The notes: generated from the sequence alone by a model not told the origin. Shown: positions 11,691-21,401, numbered from the stretch's first letter. The stretch is DNA of 64,000 nt from Ascarosepion bandense (GCA_037127315.1 JBBBDQ010000347.1:751501-815500), one strand, 5' to 3'. A program made the numbers and translations.

Positions 11691-11909
11691 ATTTAGATTG
11701 TTTTTACTAATGAGCTGTCGGTAGTATTATTTTTGTAGTGTAATTTTTATATAAGCCTAAATTGTTCTTCGAATTCTCTAAGGTCTTTTTTAGGTCTGTA
11801 ATATTACTTTTTGTGTGCGACAGAATTTTACATCTAACATTTGGAAGGTATATTTCCTCTTCTTTTAAAGTATAAGAGGAATGATTAATCTCAATAAGTA
11901 AGATCACAA

Positions 11910-11966
11910 ATTTATTCGCCTGAAGAGAGTCAAATTTGGACTCGAAACACGTGTAGCGACACAAAT
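11910..11966 (+). ncRNA. Hammerhead ribozyme fold in PLE terminal repeat
   Basis: All invariant parts of a type I hammerhead are present. CUGAAGA lies at 11,920-11,926, helix II gagtc/gactc (5 bp, loop of 7) at 11,927-11,943, and GAAA at 11,944-11,947. Helix III is a 2-bp stem with a 4-nt loop, and cleavage is predicted after the A at 11,955. Helix I is cgc/gcg (11,917-11,919 with 11,956-11,958). An internal loop follows, then attt/aaat (11,910-11,913 with 11,963-11,966). A very short helix III is typical of retroelement hammerheads. Activity is inferred from pairing only. Confidence 0.7.
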
Positions 11967-12077
11967 ATTATTAGGAGCACTAAATGTATTATACAAGTAA
12001 TAGTAATAATAATGAAAATAAAAACAATAAATCTACACTTTAAACAAAGCGTTCACAGCTTCTCACACGCTTTTCAT

Positions 12078-12080
<3 letters not shown>

Positions 12081-12124
<44 letters not shown>
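12081..12124. repeat. (TA)n microsatellite
   Basis: About twenty-two TA dinucleotides abutting the PLE right terminal repeat. Confidence 0.97.
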
Positions 12125-12127
<3 letters not shown>

Positions 12128-12251
12128 CCAGGTTAAGAGGACTCAGGGTTTTACTATTTTGAGTGCCCCAACATTTATTTTAATATGAACAGTGCTCGAT
12201 ATAATAAATATTATAGTGCTTAATATAATCATAATATTATGAATTAATTGT

Positions 12252-12290
12252 ACATGCGACACAGAAATTACTGTTTCGAAAAATTTCGAT
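12252..12290 (-). ncRNA. Decayed hammerhead remnant, 28.8-kb family
   Basis: The minus strand keeps 'GAAAC', the helix-III stem acag/ctgt with an 'aattt' loop, and the GUC cleavage triplet followed by 'gcatgt'. This matches the 3' half of the intact hammerhead at 28,834-28,890. The CUGAUGA box is not present. Confidence 0.5.
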
Positions 12291-12354
12291 AAATAAACTT
12301 AATAAGTCACATTTTTTTTTCTTTTTTTTTGAAATCTTTAACTTTTTTTTTTTT

Positions 12355-13685
12355 GTTCTCAATTGGAGTAGATACTTAACAATCGCCCGGTTCACACTCC
12401 ACCCACACCTGTTGGACGGGTGAAGAGGCTTATCCCTTATTTCCTGTTTGGGATGCGGTTTCCGGTTTTTCTCCTTTCTAATCTTACTGTTTTTTTTTTG
12501 TTTTTTTTTTTTTCAATTGGAGTAGATAGACTAAACTATCGCCCGGTTCACACTCCACCCACGTCTATTGAACAGGTGAAGAGGCTTATCCCTTGTTTCC
12601 TGTTTAGGATGCGGTTTCCGGTTTTTCTTTTCTAATCTTCTCACTGTTTTTTCAATTGGAGTAGATAGACTAAACTATCGCCCGGTCCACACTCCACCCA
12701 CATCTATTGAACAGGTGAAGAGGCTTATCCCTTGTTTCCTGTTTAGGATGCGGTTTCCGGTTTTTCTTTTCTAATCTTCTCACTGTTTTTTCAATTGGAG
12801 TAGATAGACTAAACTATCGCTCCGGTCCACACTCCCACCCACGTCTATTGAACAGGTAAGAAGGCTTTATCCTTTGTTTCCCTGTTTAGGATGCGGTTTC
12901 CGGTTTTTCTTTTCTGAATCTTCTCACTGTTTTTTCAATCTTGGAGTAGATAGGACTAAACTATCGCCCGGTTCACACTCCACCCACGTCTATTGAACAG
13001 GTGAACGAGGCTTATCCCTTGTTTCCTGTTTAGGATGCGGTTTCCGGTTTTTCTTTTTCTAATCTTCTCACTGTTTTTTCAATTGGAGTAGATAGACTAA
13101 ACTATCGCCCGGTTCACACTCCACCCACGTCTATTGAACAGGTGAAGAGGCTTATCCCTTGTTTCCCTGTTTAGGATGCGGTTTCCAGTTTTTCTTTTCT
13201 AATCTTCTCTACTGTTTTCAATTGGAGTAGATAGACTAAACTATCTTGATTTCACCTCCACCCACGTCTATTGAACTGGTGAAGAGGCTCATCCTTGTGC
13301 CCTGTTTAGGATGCAGTTTCCAGTTTTCTTTTCTAATCTTCTCACTGTTTTTCAGTGGAGTAGATACACTAAACTATCTTCGGTTCACTCCACCCACGTC
13401 TATTGAACAGGTGAAGAAACATCTTGCCATTTCCTGTTTGGATGCGGTTTCCAGTTTTTCTTTTCTAATCTTCTCACTGTTTTTTCAATTGGAGTAGATA
13501 GACTAAACTATCGCCCGGTTCACACTCCACCCACGTCTATTGAACAGGTGAAGAGGCTTATCCCTTGTTTCCTGTTTAGGATGCGGTTTCCGGTTTTTCT
13601 TTTCTAATCTTCTCACTCTTATGTAGCCCCCTGCACATCAGTGGCGTTACCGCCTTGCTTGGGGTGATATGATTAAAAAAAAAAA
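12355..13685 (+). mobile_element. Jockey-like LINE 3' tail expanded to a ~139-bp tandem array
   Basis: About nine to ten copies of a 139-bp unit run head to tail. The landmark 'caattggagtagatagac' starts at about 12,514, 12,653, 12,792, 12,937, 13,080, 13,219, 13,353 and 13,486. Each unit also contains 'gaggcttatcccttgtttcc' and 'gatgcggtttccgg'. The array ends in the 3' terminus shared by the LINEs at 53.8 and 60.1 kb: 'gtagccccctgc', 'ccttgcttggggtga', 'atgattaaaa', then poly(A). No coding part remains, so the copy is 5'-truncated within the array. Three units of the same repeat occur in reverse at 41.5-41.9 kb. Confidence 0.85.
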
Positions 13686-13687
13686 AT

Positions 13688-13747
13688 AATAATAATATAT
13701 ATATATATAGATATATATATAGATATATATATATATATATATATATA
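13688..13747. repeat. (TA)n/(GATA) microsatellite
   Basis: TA runs with two GATA interruptions, directly after the LINE poly(A). Confidence 0.93.
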
Positions 13748-13774
13748 AAGACAAGAAGAAAAAGTATTCTTAGG

Positions 13775-14074
13775 CGACGTGTTTCGTGCATTGATTACTT
13801 GCCTTGATAAATTTCCTCAGAGGACCAGCCACCCCCGAGAACTGTGCTGGAATTCCATTTCAATTCCTTACATTCACTTTTGAGCAAAAAGACCTGGTAA
13901 AGTTATTAATCCATGTTTTCTCTCTCCAGCTTTGAACTGCAGGGCAGGACAGATTGGGTTCTGTAGCCTTGGTTGACAACCAGTCTACCGCAGAAAGAGC
14001 AAACTACTGTAGGACAACCTTCTGCCTAGTTTATCATGGATAGAGACATAAACGCATGGCCACTAACTGACTGA
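13775..14074 (+). mobile_element. Main-family SINE, diverged head
   Basis: The body is clear: 'ctggaattccatttcaattc', then 'tacattcactt', 'gacagattgggttctgtagc', 'gacaaccagtctaccgcaga', and a tail 'cactaactgactgag'. The tRNA-like head (about 13,775-13,850) is strongly diverged. It abuts the next SINE tail to tail. Confidence 0.75.
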
Positions 14075-14387
14075 GTCAGTCAGTCAGTTAAGTACTATAC
14101 GTGAAACACGCTTGGGCGATCATATCTCGAAAGAGACATGACTGACTGGGCAGAATATTATCCCGCAGTAGTTTGCCATTGCTTTCTACGGTAGACTGGT
14201 AGCCAGCCAAGGCTATAGAATCCAATCTGTCCTGTTATTTAACCCATAACTGGAAGGAAGAGACGGATTAATACCTTTCCCAAGGGTATTTGCGCGTAAG
14301 TGAATGCGATGAATTCAACTAAGATTCGAACTCGGCTCCCCGATTTCTCGTTCCGAGCCGATATTCACTGGACCACAACGCACATCC
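14075..14387 (-). mobile_element. Main-family tRNA-derived SINE, near full length
   Basis: Read on the minus strand, it begins 'ggatgtgcgttgtggtcc', an A-box-like pol III segment, and continues to 'gagccgagttcgaatc', the B box. The body follows ('tgggttaaataacaggac', 'attggattctatagcc') and then the conserved tail 'cttaactgactgactga'. The tail contains a short palindrome around 'tctctttcgaga'. Length is about 313 bp. It is one of eight copies in the window. Transcription by pol III from internal boxes is family knowledge, not shown here. Confidence 0.9.
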
Positions 14388-14469
14388 AACTAGCTGAGTT
14401 CTATGTAGATAAGCATAATATTTAATAATGGAAACAGAATTTGCCTATATTTCTGAGATGAGGTAATAT

Positions 14470-14750
14470 TTACACTATTTACATTATTCGGATTATTGTC
14501 CTTATTCTTGTTGCATTTGTATGACGTTTCGGCCGTTGTACACTCCGGCTTTCTTCAAAAACTTGACCCAAAGATTTTTGTGTTCAATATCAGGTGAACA
14601 AGTAACTTAGATGGGTTAAAGGGAGATAACTGTAATAAAGTGTTCGGTTCGAAATTCCTAGCACCTGAAAAAAGCCTGAGCGTACAACGGCCGAGACGTC
14701 GTTCAAATGGCAACAAATATGAGGACAATAGTCCGAATAATGTAAATAGT
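14470..14750. mobile_element. Second copy of inverted-repeat element (as at 10.56 kb)
   Basis: The arms at about 14,478-14,565 and 14,648-14,745 are reverse complements. They share 'cattattcggattattgtcc' and 'tacaacggccgaaacgtc'-type blocks with the copy at 10.57-10.99 kb. The loop is short (about 80 nt). Confidence 0.7.
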
Positions 14751-14814
14751 AGGAATAAAAACAGAGTATCTTCTTAAGCATGAATATCTATAAAATATAA
14801 CACTTAAAGTAATA

Positions 14815-15774
14815 AATTATAAATATACATATTTTATTGCAACCAAATGCACAGTAATTATCAACAGGACGAATTTTCTATGCGAAAAATTATTAAACAC
14901 AATATTTCTGCCTAATTCTAAATCAAATCTAAACTAGCAATGGCTAATATATTGTATGAGTTTCAATGCTCTGTACAAGATTGTGTTTCTTGTCACAAAT
15001 CAATTACCTATACTGGCCACATTAACACTTCTCTGAGTATACACCTTACATATCACCTAACTAGTAATAATAATAGTGTAATAGAAATCATTTACTAACA
15101 CATAAATTACAAGAACACTTAAGAAGAATTTTGGTTGAAAATACTAAATTATTATTTAAATCACCTCGCTATAAGGGAGCAACTACATAGGAAACAATTT
15201 TTTCCAACCATCTACCTTAAATTCTTTGGCAATAGAAAAAATGTCTTGAAAGTATAAAAGAAATATATGTTCAGCCAGGTGCATCACATTAAAAAACAGT
15301 CCATTTTAAAAACACAAATTCATAAAGAATTACATTTCAGTCAATATTGAGGACATAATAATAACATTGGAAAATAACATACTTGAAAACAACCAATGAA
15401 ATTACTGAAAGTGCTTAAAAAGTGGGAAATAATGGAACATGTTTGAACGCCTTATCTCCAGCTAAAAGGAAATATGTAAGAATACTGGAAAAAAATTATA
15501 GAAAATAAGTAAAAATCTTCTTGCAATATTATTGTTAGATAGCTGGCATGTAAGGTGTCTATTCAGAGAAGTGTTAGTATAGCCATTATAGGTAATTTAT
15601 TTATGACAAGAAAGTCAATCTTGTATAGAGTATCGAAACTCATACACTATATTAGTCATTGCGAGTTTAGATTTGATGGGGAATTACGGCAGAAATATAG
15701 TTTTTAATAATTTTTTGCATAGAACATTCGTCCTGTTGATAATTAATGTGCATTTGGTTGATAGAAAATATGTT

Positions 15775-15783
<9 letters not shown>
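14815..15783. mobile_element. ~970-bp foldback/MITE-like element with ~265-bp inverted repeats
   Basis: The left arm (14,815-15,080) and right arm (15,525-15,783) are imperfect reverse complements over their whole length. Paired landmarks include 'aaccaaatgcaca', 'tatcaacaggacgaat', 'catcaaatctaaact'-type, 'gtatgagttt', 'caagattg' and 'aacacttctctga'. The interior (15,081-15,524) is AT-rich and non-coding. No transposase is encoded, so the element is non-autonomous. The superfamily is unknown, and target duplications are obscured by a TA microsatellite at the right end. Confidence 0.8.

Positions 15784-15866
<83 letters not shown>
15780..15866. repeat. Compound (TA)n(TG)n microsatellite
   Basis: A TA run to about 15,815 is followed by a TG run to 15,866. 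Confidence 0.97.
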
Positions 15867-15867
<1 letters not shown>

Positions 15868-16839
15868 TGCTCAAATTTATAGTGTACCAATCCCGCTCAT
15901 CTCCAAAAATATTTTAGATTTTGATGTTTGGTGATTTTCTATGATTTTGGTAAGATTCTTAAGCCAATAATTTTTCAGCACCCCCTCTTATGTATCCACT
16001 TTCCAGGAAGTTTAGCAGACATAAATTTGCGCCAGCCTTCATGCTTTGCTGCGTCTATCTTATATTTGTTTCGACTCGTCCCTTCCTCTTTTAAAGAATG
16101 AACGAAGTTTTTTCCACTGGATTTATTTTTAGTAGCGACGAGACGATTTGTCTAACTAGCCGTGTAAGCCTTAAATGTGCTTTGCTAAACAGAAAATAGT
16201 TCCAAAAACCATATATAAATTCTACGAGTTTATGTAGATTCATAACCACAATCTTCTATACATATATGCGTATATTTTAATTTAGGCACAGATTTGTACA
16301 AGGATATACACATTACATACACACGTTCCGCGCACAAACACGGTTCCACAGTAGAAGTTCATGTGTTATCTGTAGATATCAATTTACTAATCGCAGTTCA
16401 GATGTTGCACAAGGCCGAAAGCATAGAGCACACAAAGAGTATTAGCCTCATTACACAGCCATGAATGTTCTATTGAAACAAGGTTGTTAACCATCACATT
16501 ACGGCGAAGTAGAGTGAACCTATCTGTAGATAGGTTCACGCTACTTTCCGGTCATTTGAGTAGGAAAAAAGCGCTCGACACCGGAGCCAAAGCAACCGGC
16601 AGTTGCGAAGATTGGGGAATTTTTGTTCCTTCGCCCGTCCGTATATGCGTTCGGGCTCCCCACGTTAAAACCGACCTTGTGTCACATCACGCTCCATTGG
16701 GGTGGGTACTGTAAATATCATTAGGAAGAAATGTGTATCCATCTTTTCTGTTATGATTGATTTTCTGGGTTCATTTAAAATATTATCATAATTTATCCTT
16801 CTCAGCAGCCCTCTGTGTGTCATCATCGTCTTGCTTAGG

Positions 16840-16890
<51 letters not shown>

Positions 16891-17835
16891 GAGAGGGAAT
16901 AAGAGAGAATTAATATGAGCAACAGTTTGCCACTTAGATGATAGATGTTACCAACAGCATACCGACTCCAAAGTCTCGTAGGCCAAATTTCTTCCACTCT
17001 TCAGGGGCTTTTTCTAATTTACTGTTAATATTTCAGATTTTTTACTCTTTATACTGCCGTGCATTGTTCTTAATTGCGCGTATTAGCAGATGTTGGGTGG
17101 CATATGTATTTAAATCGCCCTTTTTTTTGCAATTTGTGCTATTTTTTCTTGAATTCTTTTTTCTATTTCTTTTTTATCTGCGGAATTTTGCTATATGTTG
17201 ACTGATTGTTATCATTCACTAATGTGTCATCGTTTTTTAATGTTTGTGTATGAATGCTTGTACATACATGCATACATACGCATGCACACTTCACTTACAC
17301 ATATCTGTATATTCATGTATATGAACTAAAATACACTCGTCTATAAACATACATGCACGTACATATACACACATCATATAATTTTTTTGGTAATAATTAT
17401 AACTGTTAGTATTAGCGCGATTTTATTTTTATTACATAGTATGTTTATTAGTTTAACGTTTATAATATCTATCTTGTTTATGTGATTATTTTAATTAATG
17501 CATTTGGTGGCCAATTAAGTATATGTTTATGCGTTGTATATATGTCTGCCTTTGCTAATTGTTTTTTTTTTTGTATTAGTGTTTAGGTGGCAAAGTATTT
17601 ATTTAATTTTTTATATTTATTCATTATTTTTTAAGAGCATATTTTGATTTTAAAGCAATTATTGTTAGTTGTTCTTTTAGACCTAAATTGCAATGTATTC
17701 TTTTGATATCGTGTGTGGTTGCACTTTTTATGATTTTCTATTTAGACGAACTTTCAGTCGACATGTGTAAATATTTAATCTATGTCCAGTAACTTAGAAC
17801 GACGAAGGACAAAGATATCAGATCAAGGATTCTAA
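15867..17835. other. AT-rich DNA with one imperfect palindrome, no gene recognised
   Basis: A near-perfect palindrome lies at 16,510-16,543 (arms 'gtgaacctatct' and 'agataggttcac', 2-nt loop, extendable across one mismatch). TA/GA runs occur at 16,843-16,890. The slightly GC-richer block at 16.5-16.7 kb gives an ORF without recognisable similarity. Confidence 0.45.
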
Positions 17836-17840
17836 CAATT

Positions 17841-18047
17841 ATGATGCCAGATTCTCAAATTACGCTCCAAAATTTGACTGGGGAATGTCAGAGGCTGATA
17901 ATTGAAACAAAGAGCCGATACGCTGATCGAATAAATTATTCTTTCTCGAGTCCAAACGATAAACCAACCGAAATTTGCAAAATATACGCCGAAAACATCC
18001 CAGTGGGAGATTACTTTTTAAAAGGGTCTTTTTGTTCGTATAAATAG
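17841..18047 (+). pseudogene. Gypsy gag C-terminal fragment (tentative)
   Basis: An open stretch of 68 codons reads 'LQNLTGECQRLIIETKS', which resembles the helical segment before the zinc knuckle in K02A2.6-like gag. No CCHC knuckle is intact downstream. Its position just upstream of the protease supports the call, but the match is short. Confidence 0.5.
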
Positions 18048-18129
18048 AAAAGAAGCAAACACAAATTTAAATAAAAATAAATGTTGCTTTATCCAAGAAC
18101 GAAATTGAAAAGGGTGAAAAAAGGAAATA

Positions 18130-18630
18130 ATTCAATACGAAAATTAATGGTCCTACGGCAGAGTTATTGTTGCATACTGGAAATAACGTTTCTATTGCAA
18201 ATGAACACAAATAGGAGAAAATAGGACGTCCATCATTGAGAAGTACCCAAAGAAAAGCTAGAAGAGTGTCTGTGAAAAAGGTAAACTTCATTGACGAATT
18301 TAGCTGTAATGTATCAATTAGGGAATAGACTTTCAAATAAAAAAATCTCTGTTTTTCCAGGTACGAGGAATATATTTGGTACTACTTGGATCGTGCTTTT
18401 TGATTTATGGGAATTACCTATAAATTTATTTTGCAAGAAAGTTGAAGTATCAGGAAAAAAGGTAAACTTCATTGGTGAATATAGCTGTAATGTATCATTT
18501 ATGGAATGGACATTGAAAGTCTCTGTTCTTCCCGGTACGAGGAATATATTTCGTACTAATTAGATCGTGCTTTTCTATTTATGGGAGTTACCTATAAATA
18601 TATTTTGCAAGAAAGTTGAAGTATCAGTAA
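18130..18630 (+). pseudogene. Gypsy aspartic protease relic, active site lost, internally duplicated
   Basis: Near 18,140-18,180 the relic reads 'KINGPTAELLLHTGNN'. The catalytic triad D-T-G is H-T-G here. Downstream come 'KKVNFIDEFSCNV' and 'GTRNIFGTTWIVLFDLWELP', which are family hallmarks of the protease end and linker. The segment 18,281-18,453 is repeated at 18,462-18,627 as a tandem copy with a 181-bp offset. The second copy reads 'KKVNFIGEYSCNVSF' and 'PGTRNIFRTN'. The duplication and the lost aspartate both show the element is dead. Confidence 0.75.
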
Positions 18631-18639
18631 CAACAAAAA

Positions 18640-19139
18640 TGCAAATGCAAAAAAGTATTTCTGAGTTGAAAAACCAATTTCCACGCGTGATGTTTGAAGG
18701 CCAGTGCACGATAACCAATGTAAGGTTCTAACTTGAAGACGTTATAAGACCAGTCTTCGAAACAAAAAATGTACCATTTTCAGCTTGAGATTCCGTAAAT
18801 AAAGAACTGAAACGTTGAGAGAAAATGAGTGTAATTTCCGAAGTTTCCAAAGTTTGATTGGCCTAGGCCTACAGTGTATATAAGGAAAAGAAAAACAAAG
18901 AAAGCCGAGTTTATGCAAATTTTTCAACCGGATTAAATAAGTGTCTGAAAGAACACACATACCCGTGTCCTTCACCGGAAAATATATTTTCTACGCTAAA
19001 AAGTGGCAAAGTGTTTTTTAATACAGATCTGTCTGACGCATATCTGCAAGTGAAAATAGATGAAGGATCCTCAAATGTATTAGCAATTAATACACACAAG
19101 GGACTGTACAAGTTAAATCGTTTCCTGTTTGGATTAAAG
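18640..19139 (+). pseudogene. Gypsy reverse transcriptase, fingers to first catalytic aspartate
   Basis: Across frames the relic reads 'SELKNQFPRVMFEGQC', 'RPVFETKNVPFSA', then 'CLKEHTYPCPSPENIFSTL', 'FFNTDLSDAYLQVKID' and 'NTHKGLYKLNRFLFGLK'. The first catalytic Asp (in TDLSDAYLQ) is present. At 19,139 the gypsy sequence stops abruptly and AT-rich repeat DNA begins. It resumes at about 19,510. Confidence 0.9.
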
Positions 19140-19508
19140 GTGGATACTCGTTTGCTTTAAAAAATTTAATTTCTATTTGATAAAACGTATACTTCTATTA
19201 TATAATACGTATTCCCCTTATTTTCATCTGTCTATAAACCGCAATAAAATACTTTCTATTTTTTCTTTTTTAAAATAAACTCTTTGTATTTTTCATCTGT
19301 TTATAACTTATATTAAATTTATTTACGTTTGTATATCATTTATAACAAGTATTAAACGTATTTTGGAACTTTAAAATACAAGCATGCTAGTATTTAAATT
19401 TTTTAAGACATGAGTTAAAAGCATTTTTTCTCTTTTTGAAAATAATATTATGAGTAGTTTTATTTTTGTGCTTTTAAAACTTGTATTAAAATAGTTTTTT
19501 TTTAACCG
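19140..19508. repeat. AT-rich interspersed repeat inserted in gypsy RT
   Basis: About 370 bp of sequence matches 21,585-21,936. Shared landmarks are 'catttataacaagtattaaa', 'tttttaagac', 'aaaagcat', 'aataatatta' and 'aacttgtatta'. It has internal subrepeats of about 50-100 bp around 'tataacttgtattaaa'. It sits exactly between 'FLFGLK' and 'GLECAIAYLDDIL' of the RT. No coding capacity is seen and the family is unknown to me. Confidence 0.75.
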
Positions 19509-20440
19509 TGTTCACTGGGCTAGAATGTGCCATAGCGTATCTGGACGACATCTTGATCAGGGGCGGAAACAATGAAGAGCACAAAAACATATCAAGTCAG
19601 TGCTCTTGAAGACTGATGAATATAGCTTTTAAGCTAAGTTCATATAAATGATAGTTCTTTATGAAGCAGACCCAATATTTGGGGCAAATAATTGACAAGA
19701 ACGGAAGATGTCCGGACCCGGAAAGGGTTGAAGCTATTTAAAAAATGCCACCTCAAAACATGTTAACTAATCGTCAGGTGTTTTTAGGCTTGGCCAAATA
19801 TTACAATATCTACATTCCCAAAATGCATGATCTTAGAGCCTGACTGAATAATTTATTGATAAATGGTGCAAAAAGGATTTGGACTAAATAATGCGAAGAT
19901 GCTTTTTTGAAAATAAATGCTGTCTAGTATTAGCTTCATCGTAAGCGGATTTTAACTTTAAAATAGAAATAATTGTAACATCTGACGCTAGCAACTATGG
20001 TATCAGAGCAGTAATTCAACATAAATTTGAAGGTGGAACTACAAAACCATAGCCGATGCTTCCAGAATCCTGCTTCGTACAGAAAGAAGTTATAGCCAGG
20101 TCGAGAAAGAAAGCCTGGCCATAATTTACGCAGTTGAAAAAATTCACAAGTTCATCCATGGACGAAAACTTTCAGTAGAAACGGATCACTTCTGTAATTA
20201 TTATCAAAAACTTTTGTCGATTTTTTTTTATATATCCTTTCATCCCAAGCAAGGCAAAAAACGACAGTGTGCAGACTGTTACGTTGAAAGAAAAAAAACA
20301 GATAGAAAGATGTGAAACATGGAAAAAGATAATGGCGATTGATAATTTCCTTTCACGATTGTCCTTGCGATGTAGAACGTGATCCCTGTATAGTATTAGC
20401 GTTTATTCAGAGTCCGACAAAAGGTAACGTAGCTCGATTT
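19509..20440 (+). pseudogene. Gypsy RT palm/thumb and RNase H relic
   Basis: 'GLECAIAYLDDILIRGGNNE' contains the catalytic YLDD. 'QYLGQIIDKNGRCPDPERVE' and 'LGLAKYYNIYIPKMHDL' follow for the thumb and connection. RNase H reads 'TSDASNYGI', 'ASRILLRTERSYSQVEKES' and 'AIIYAVEKIHKFIHGRKLS'. The end is near 'NFLSRLSL' (20,340). In-frame stops and frameshifts are numerous. Confidence 0.85.
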
Positions 20441-20458
20441 TTTGTTGGAGCCTTTCTG

Positions 20459-20460
<2 letters not shown>

Positions 20461-20502
<42 letters not shown>
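20461..20502. repeat. (TA)n microsatellite
   Basis: About twenty-one TA dinucleotides just after the gypsy relic. Confidence 0.97.
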
Positions 20503-20506
<4 letters not shown>

Positions 20507-20778
20507 CTAATATAGTGAGATTAATAGAAAATGTCGGACACATTATGGAAAAGGCTTTTCTAACGATGAGATTCATTCACTTACGTTATTTGTAAATGTT
20601 GATTGTGTTATAAAACATTTTTTCTTCTTGAGCTCTTAGGGTGGCTATATGCTTTATTATGGCACTTTAGTGAGATAAGTGATACGTGAGGTGACTACTA
20701 ACTTACAAATATACCTAATTGATTTATAACTAAAAGCAATTATGTACTGAGCAGTTAAATTAATACACAATTCACACC

Positions 20779-20779
<1 letters not shown>

Positions 20780-20814
<35 letters not shown>

Positions 20815-20834
20815 ATGTTGTAAATTGACATAAC

Positions 20835-20877
<43 letters not shown>

Positions 20878-20927
20878 ATTGTAAATTGACATAGATAGAT
20901 AGATAGATAGATGAATTGTAAATTGAC

Positions 20928-20981
<54 letters not shown>

Positions 20982-21001
20982 GAATTGTAAATTGACATAA
21001 C

Positions 21002-21050
<49 letters not shown>

Positions 21051-21070
21051 GAATTGTAAATTGACATAAC

Positions 21071-21140
<70 letters not shown>
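20780..21140. repeat. Composite GATA array with conserved spacers
   Basis: Six (GATA)n blocks of varying length are separated by a nearly constant spacer 'aattgtaaattgacata', often followed by 'acta'. Spacers lie at about 20,814, 20,877, 20,914, 20,983 and 21,052. The GATA runs differ in length while the spacers stay the same, so the amplified unit was spacer plus GATA run. Confidence 0.93.
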
Positions 21141-21312
21141 TTACGTGTGGGTTAGGCGTAGTTTTCTTGTCTTTAGAGTTCCTCAGAGTTTGACCTGATT
21201 ATCACTGATCTCATAACATTGCCCGCCATTGTAGAGTTAAGTTTTTTCACTCATGGTGTTTGCATGTGTGTGCACAGAAAATCTGATATTGATCACTCGT
21301 TCTACATAAAAA

Positions 21313-21315
<3 letters not shown>

Positions 21316-21361
<46 letters not shown>

Positions 21362-21401
21362 TGTTTGTGTGTGTGTGTCTGTGTGTGTGTGTTTGTGTGT
21401 G
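21316..21401. repeat. Compound (TA)n(TG)n microsatellite
   Basis: A TA run at 21,316-21,357 is followed by an imperfect TG run to 21,401. Confidence 0.95.

Larger units (their letters stand above)
8680..12080 (-). mobile_element. Penelope-like element with inverted terminal repeats
   Basis: The minus strand carries an RT-GIY-YIG coding relic (about 11,650 to 9,360). It is bracketed by related sequences in opposite orientation: 8,682-8,806 and 11,903-12,078. Both contain a 'ctgaagagagtcaa' block, a 'aatctacactttaaacaaa' block and a 'ctcacacg' block when read in their own directions. PLEs are known for terminal repeats (pLTRs) in direct or inverted arrangement, often with hammerhead motifs, and the right repeat carries one. 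The element is dead: many stops, a foldback insertion at 10.56-10.99 kb, and a TG microsatellite at 9.2 kb. Confidence 0.75.
17838..20440 (+). mobile_element. Ty3/gypsy retrotransposon relic (gag end, PR, RT, RNase H)
   Basis: A continuous but broken pol relic of the K02A2.6-like Ty3/gypsy type. The order is gag C-terminal part (about 17,840-18,050), aspartic protease (18,130-18,630), RT (18,650-19,730, interrupted at 19,140-19,510) and RNase H (19,980-20,220), ending near 'NFLSRLSL' at 20,340. No integrase or LTR is recognisable. Frameshifts and stops occur in every domain. Confidence 0.85.
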
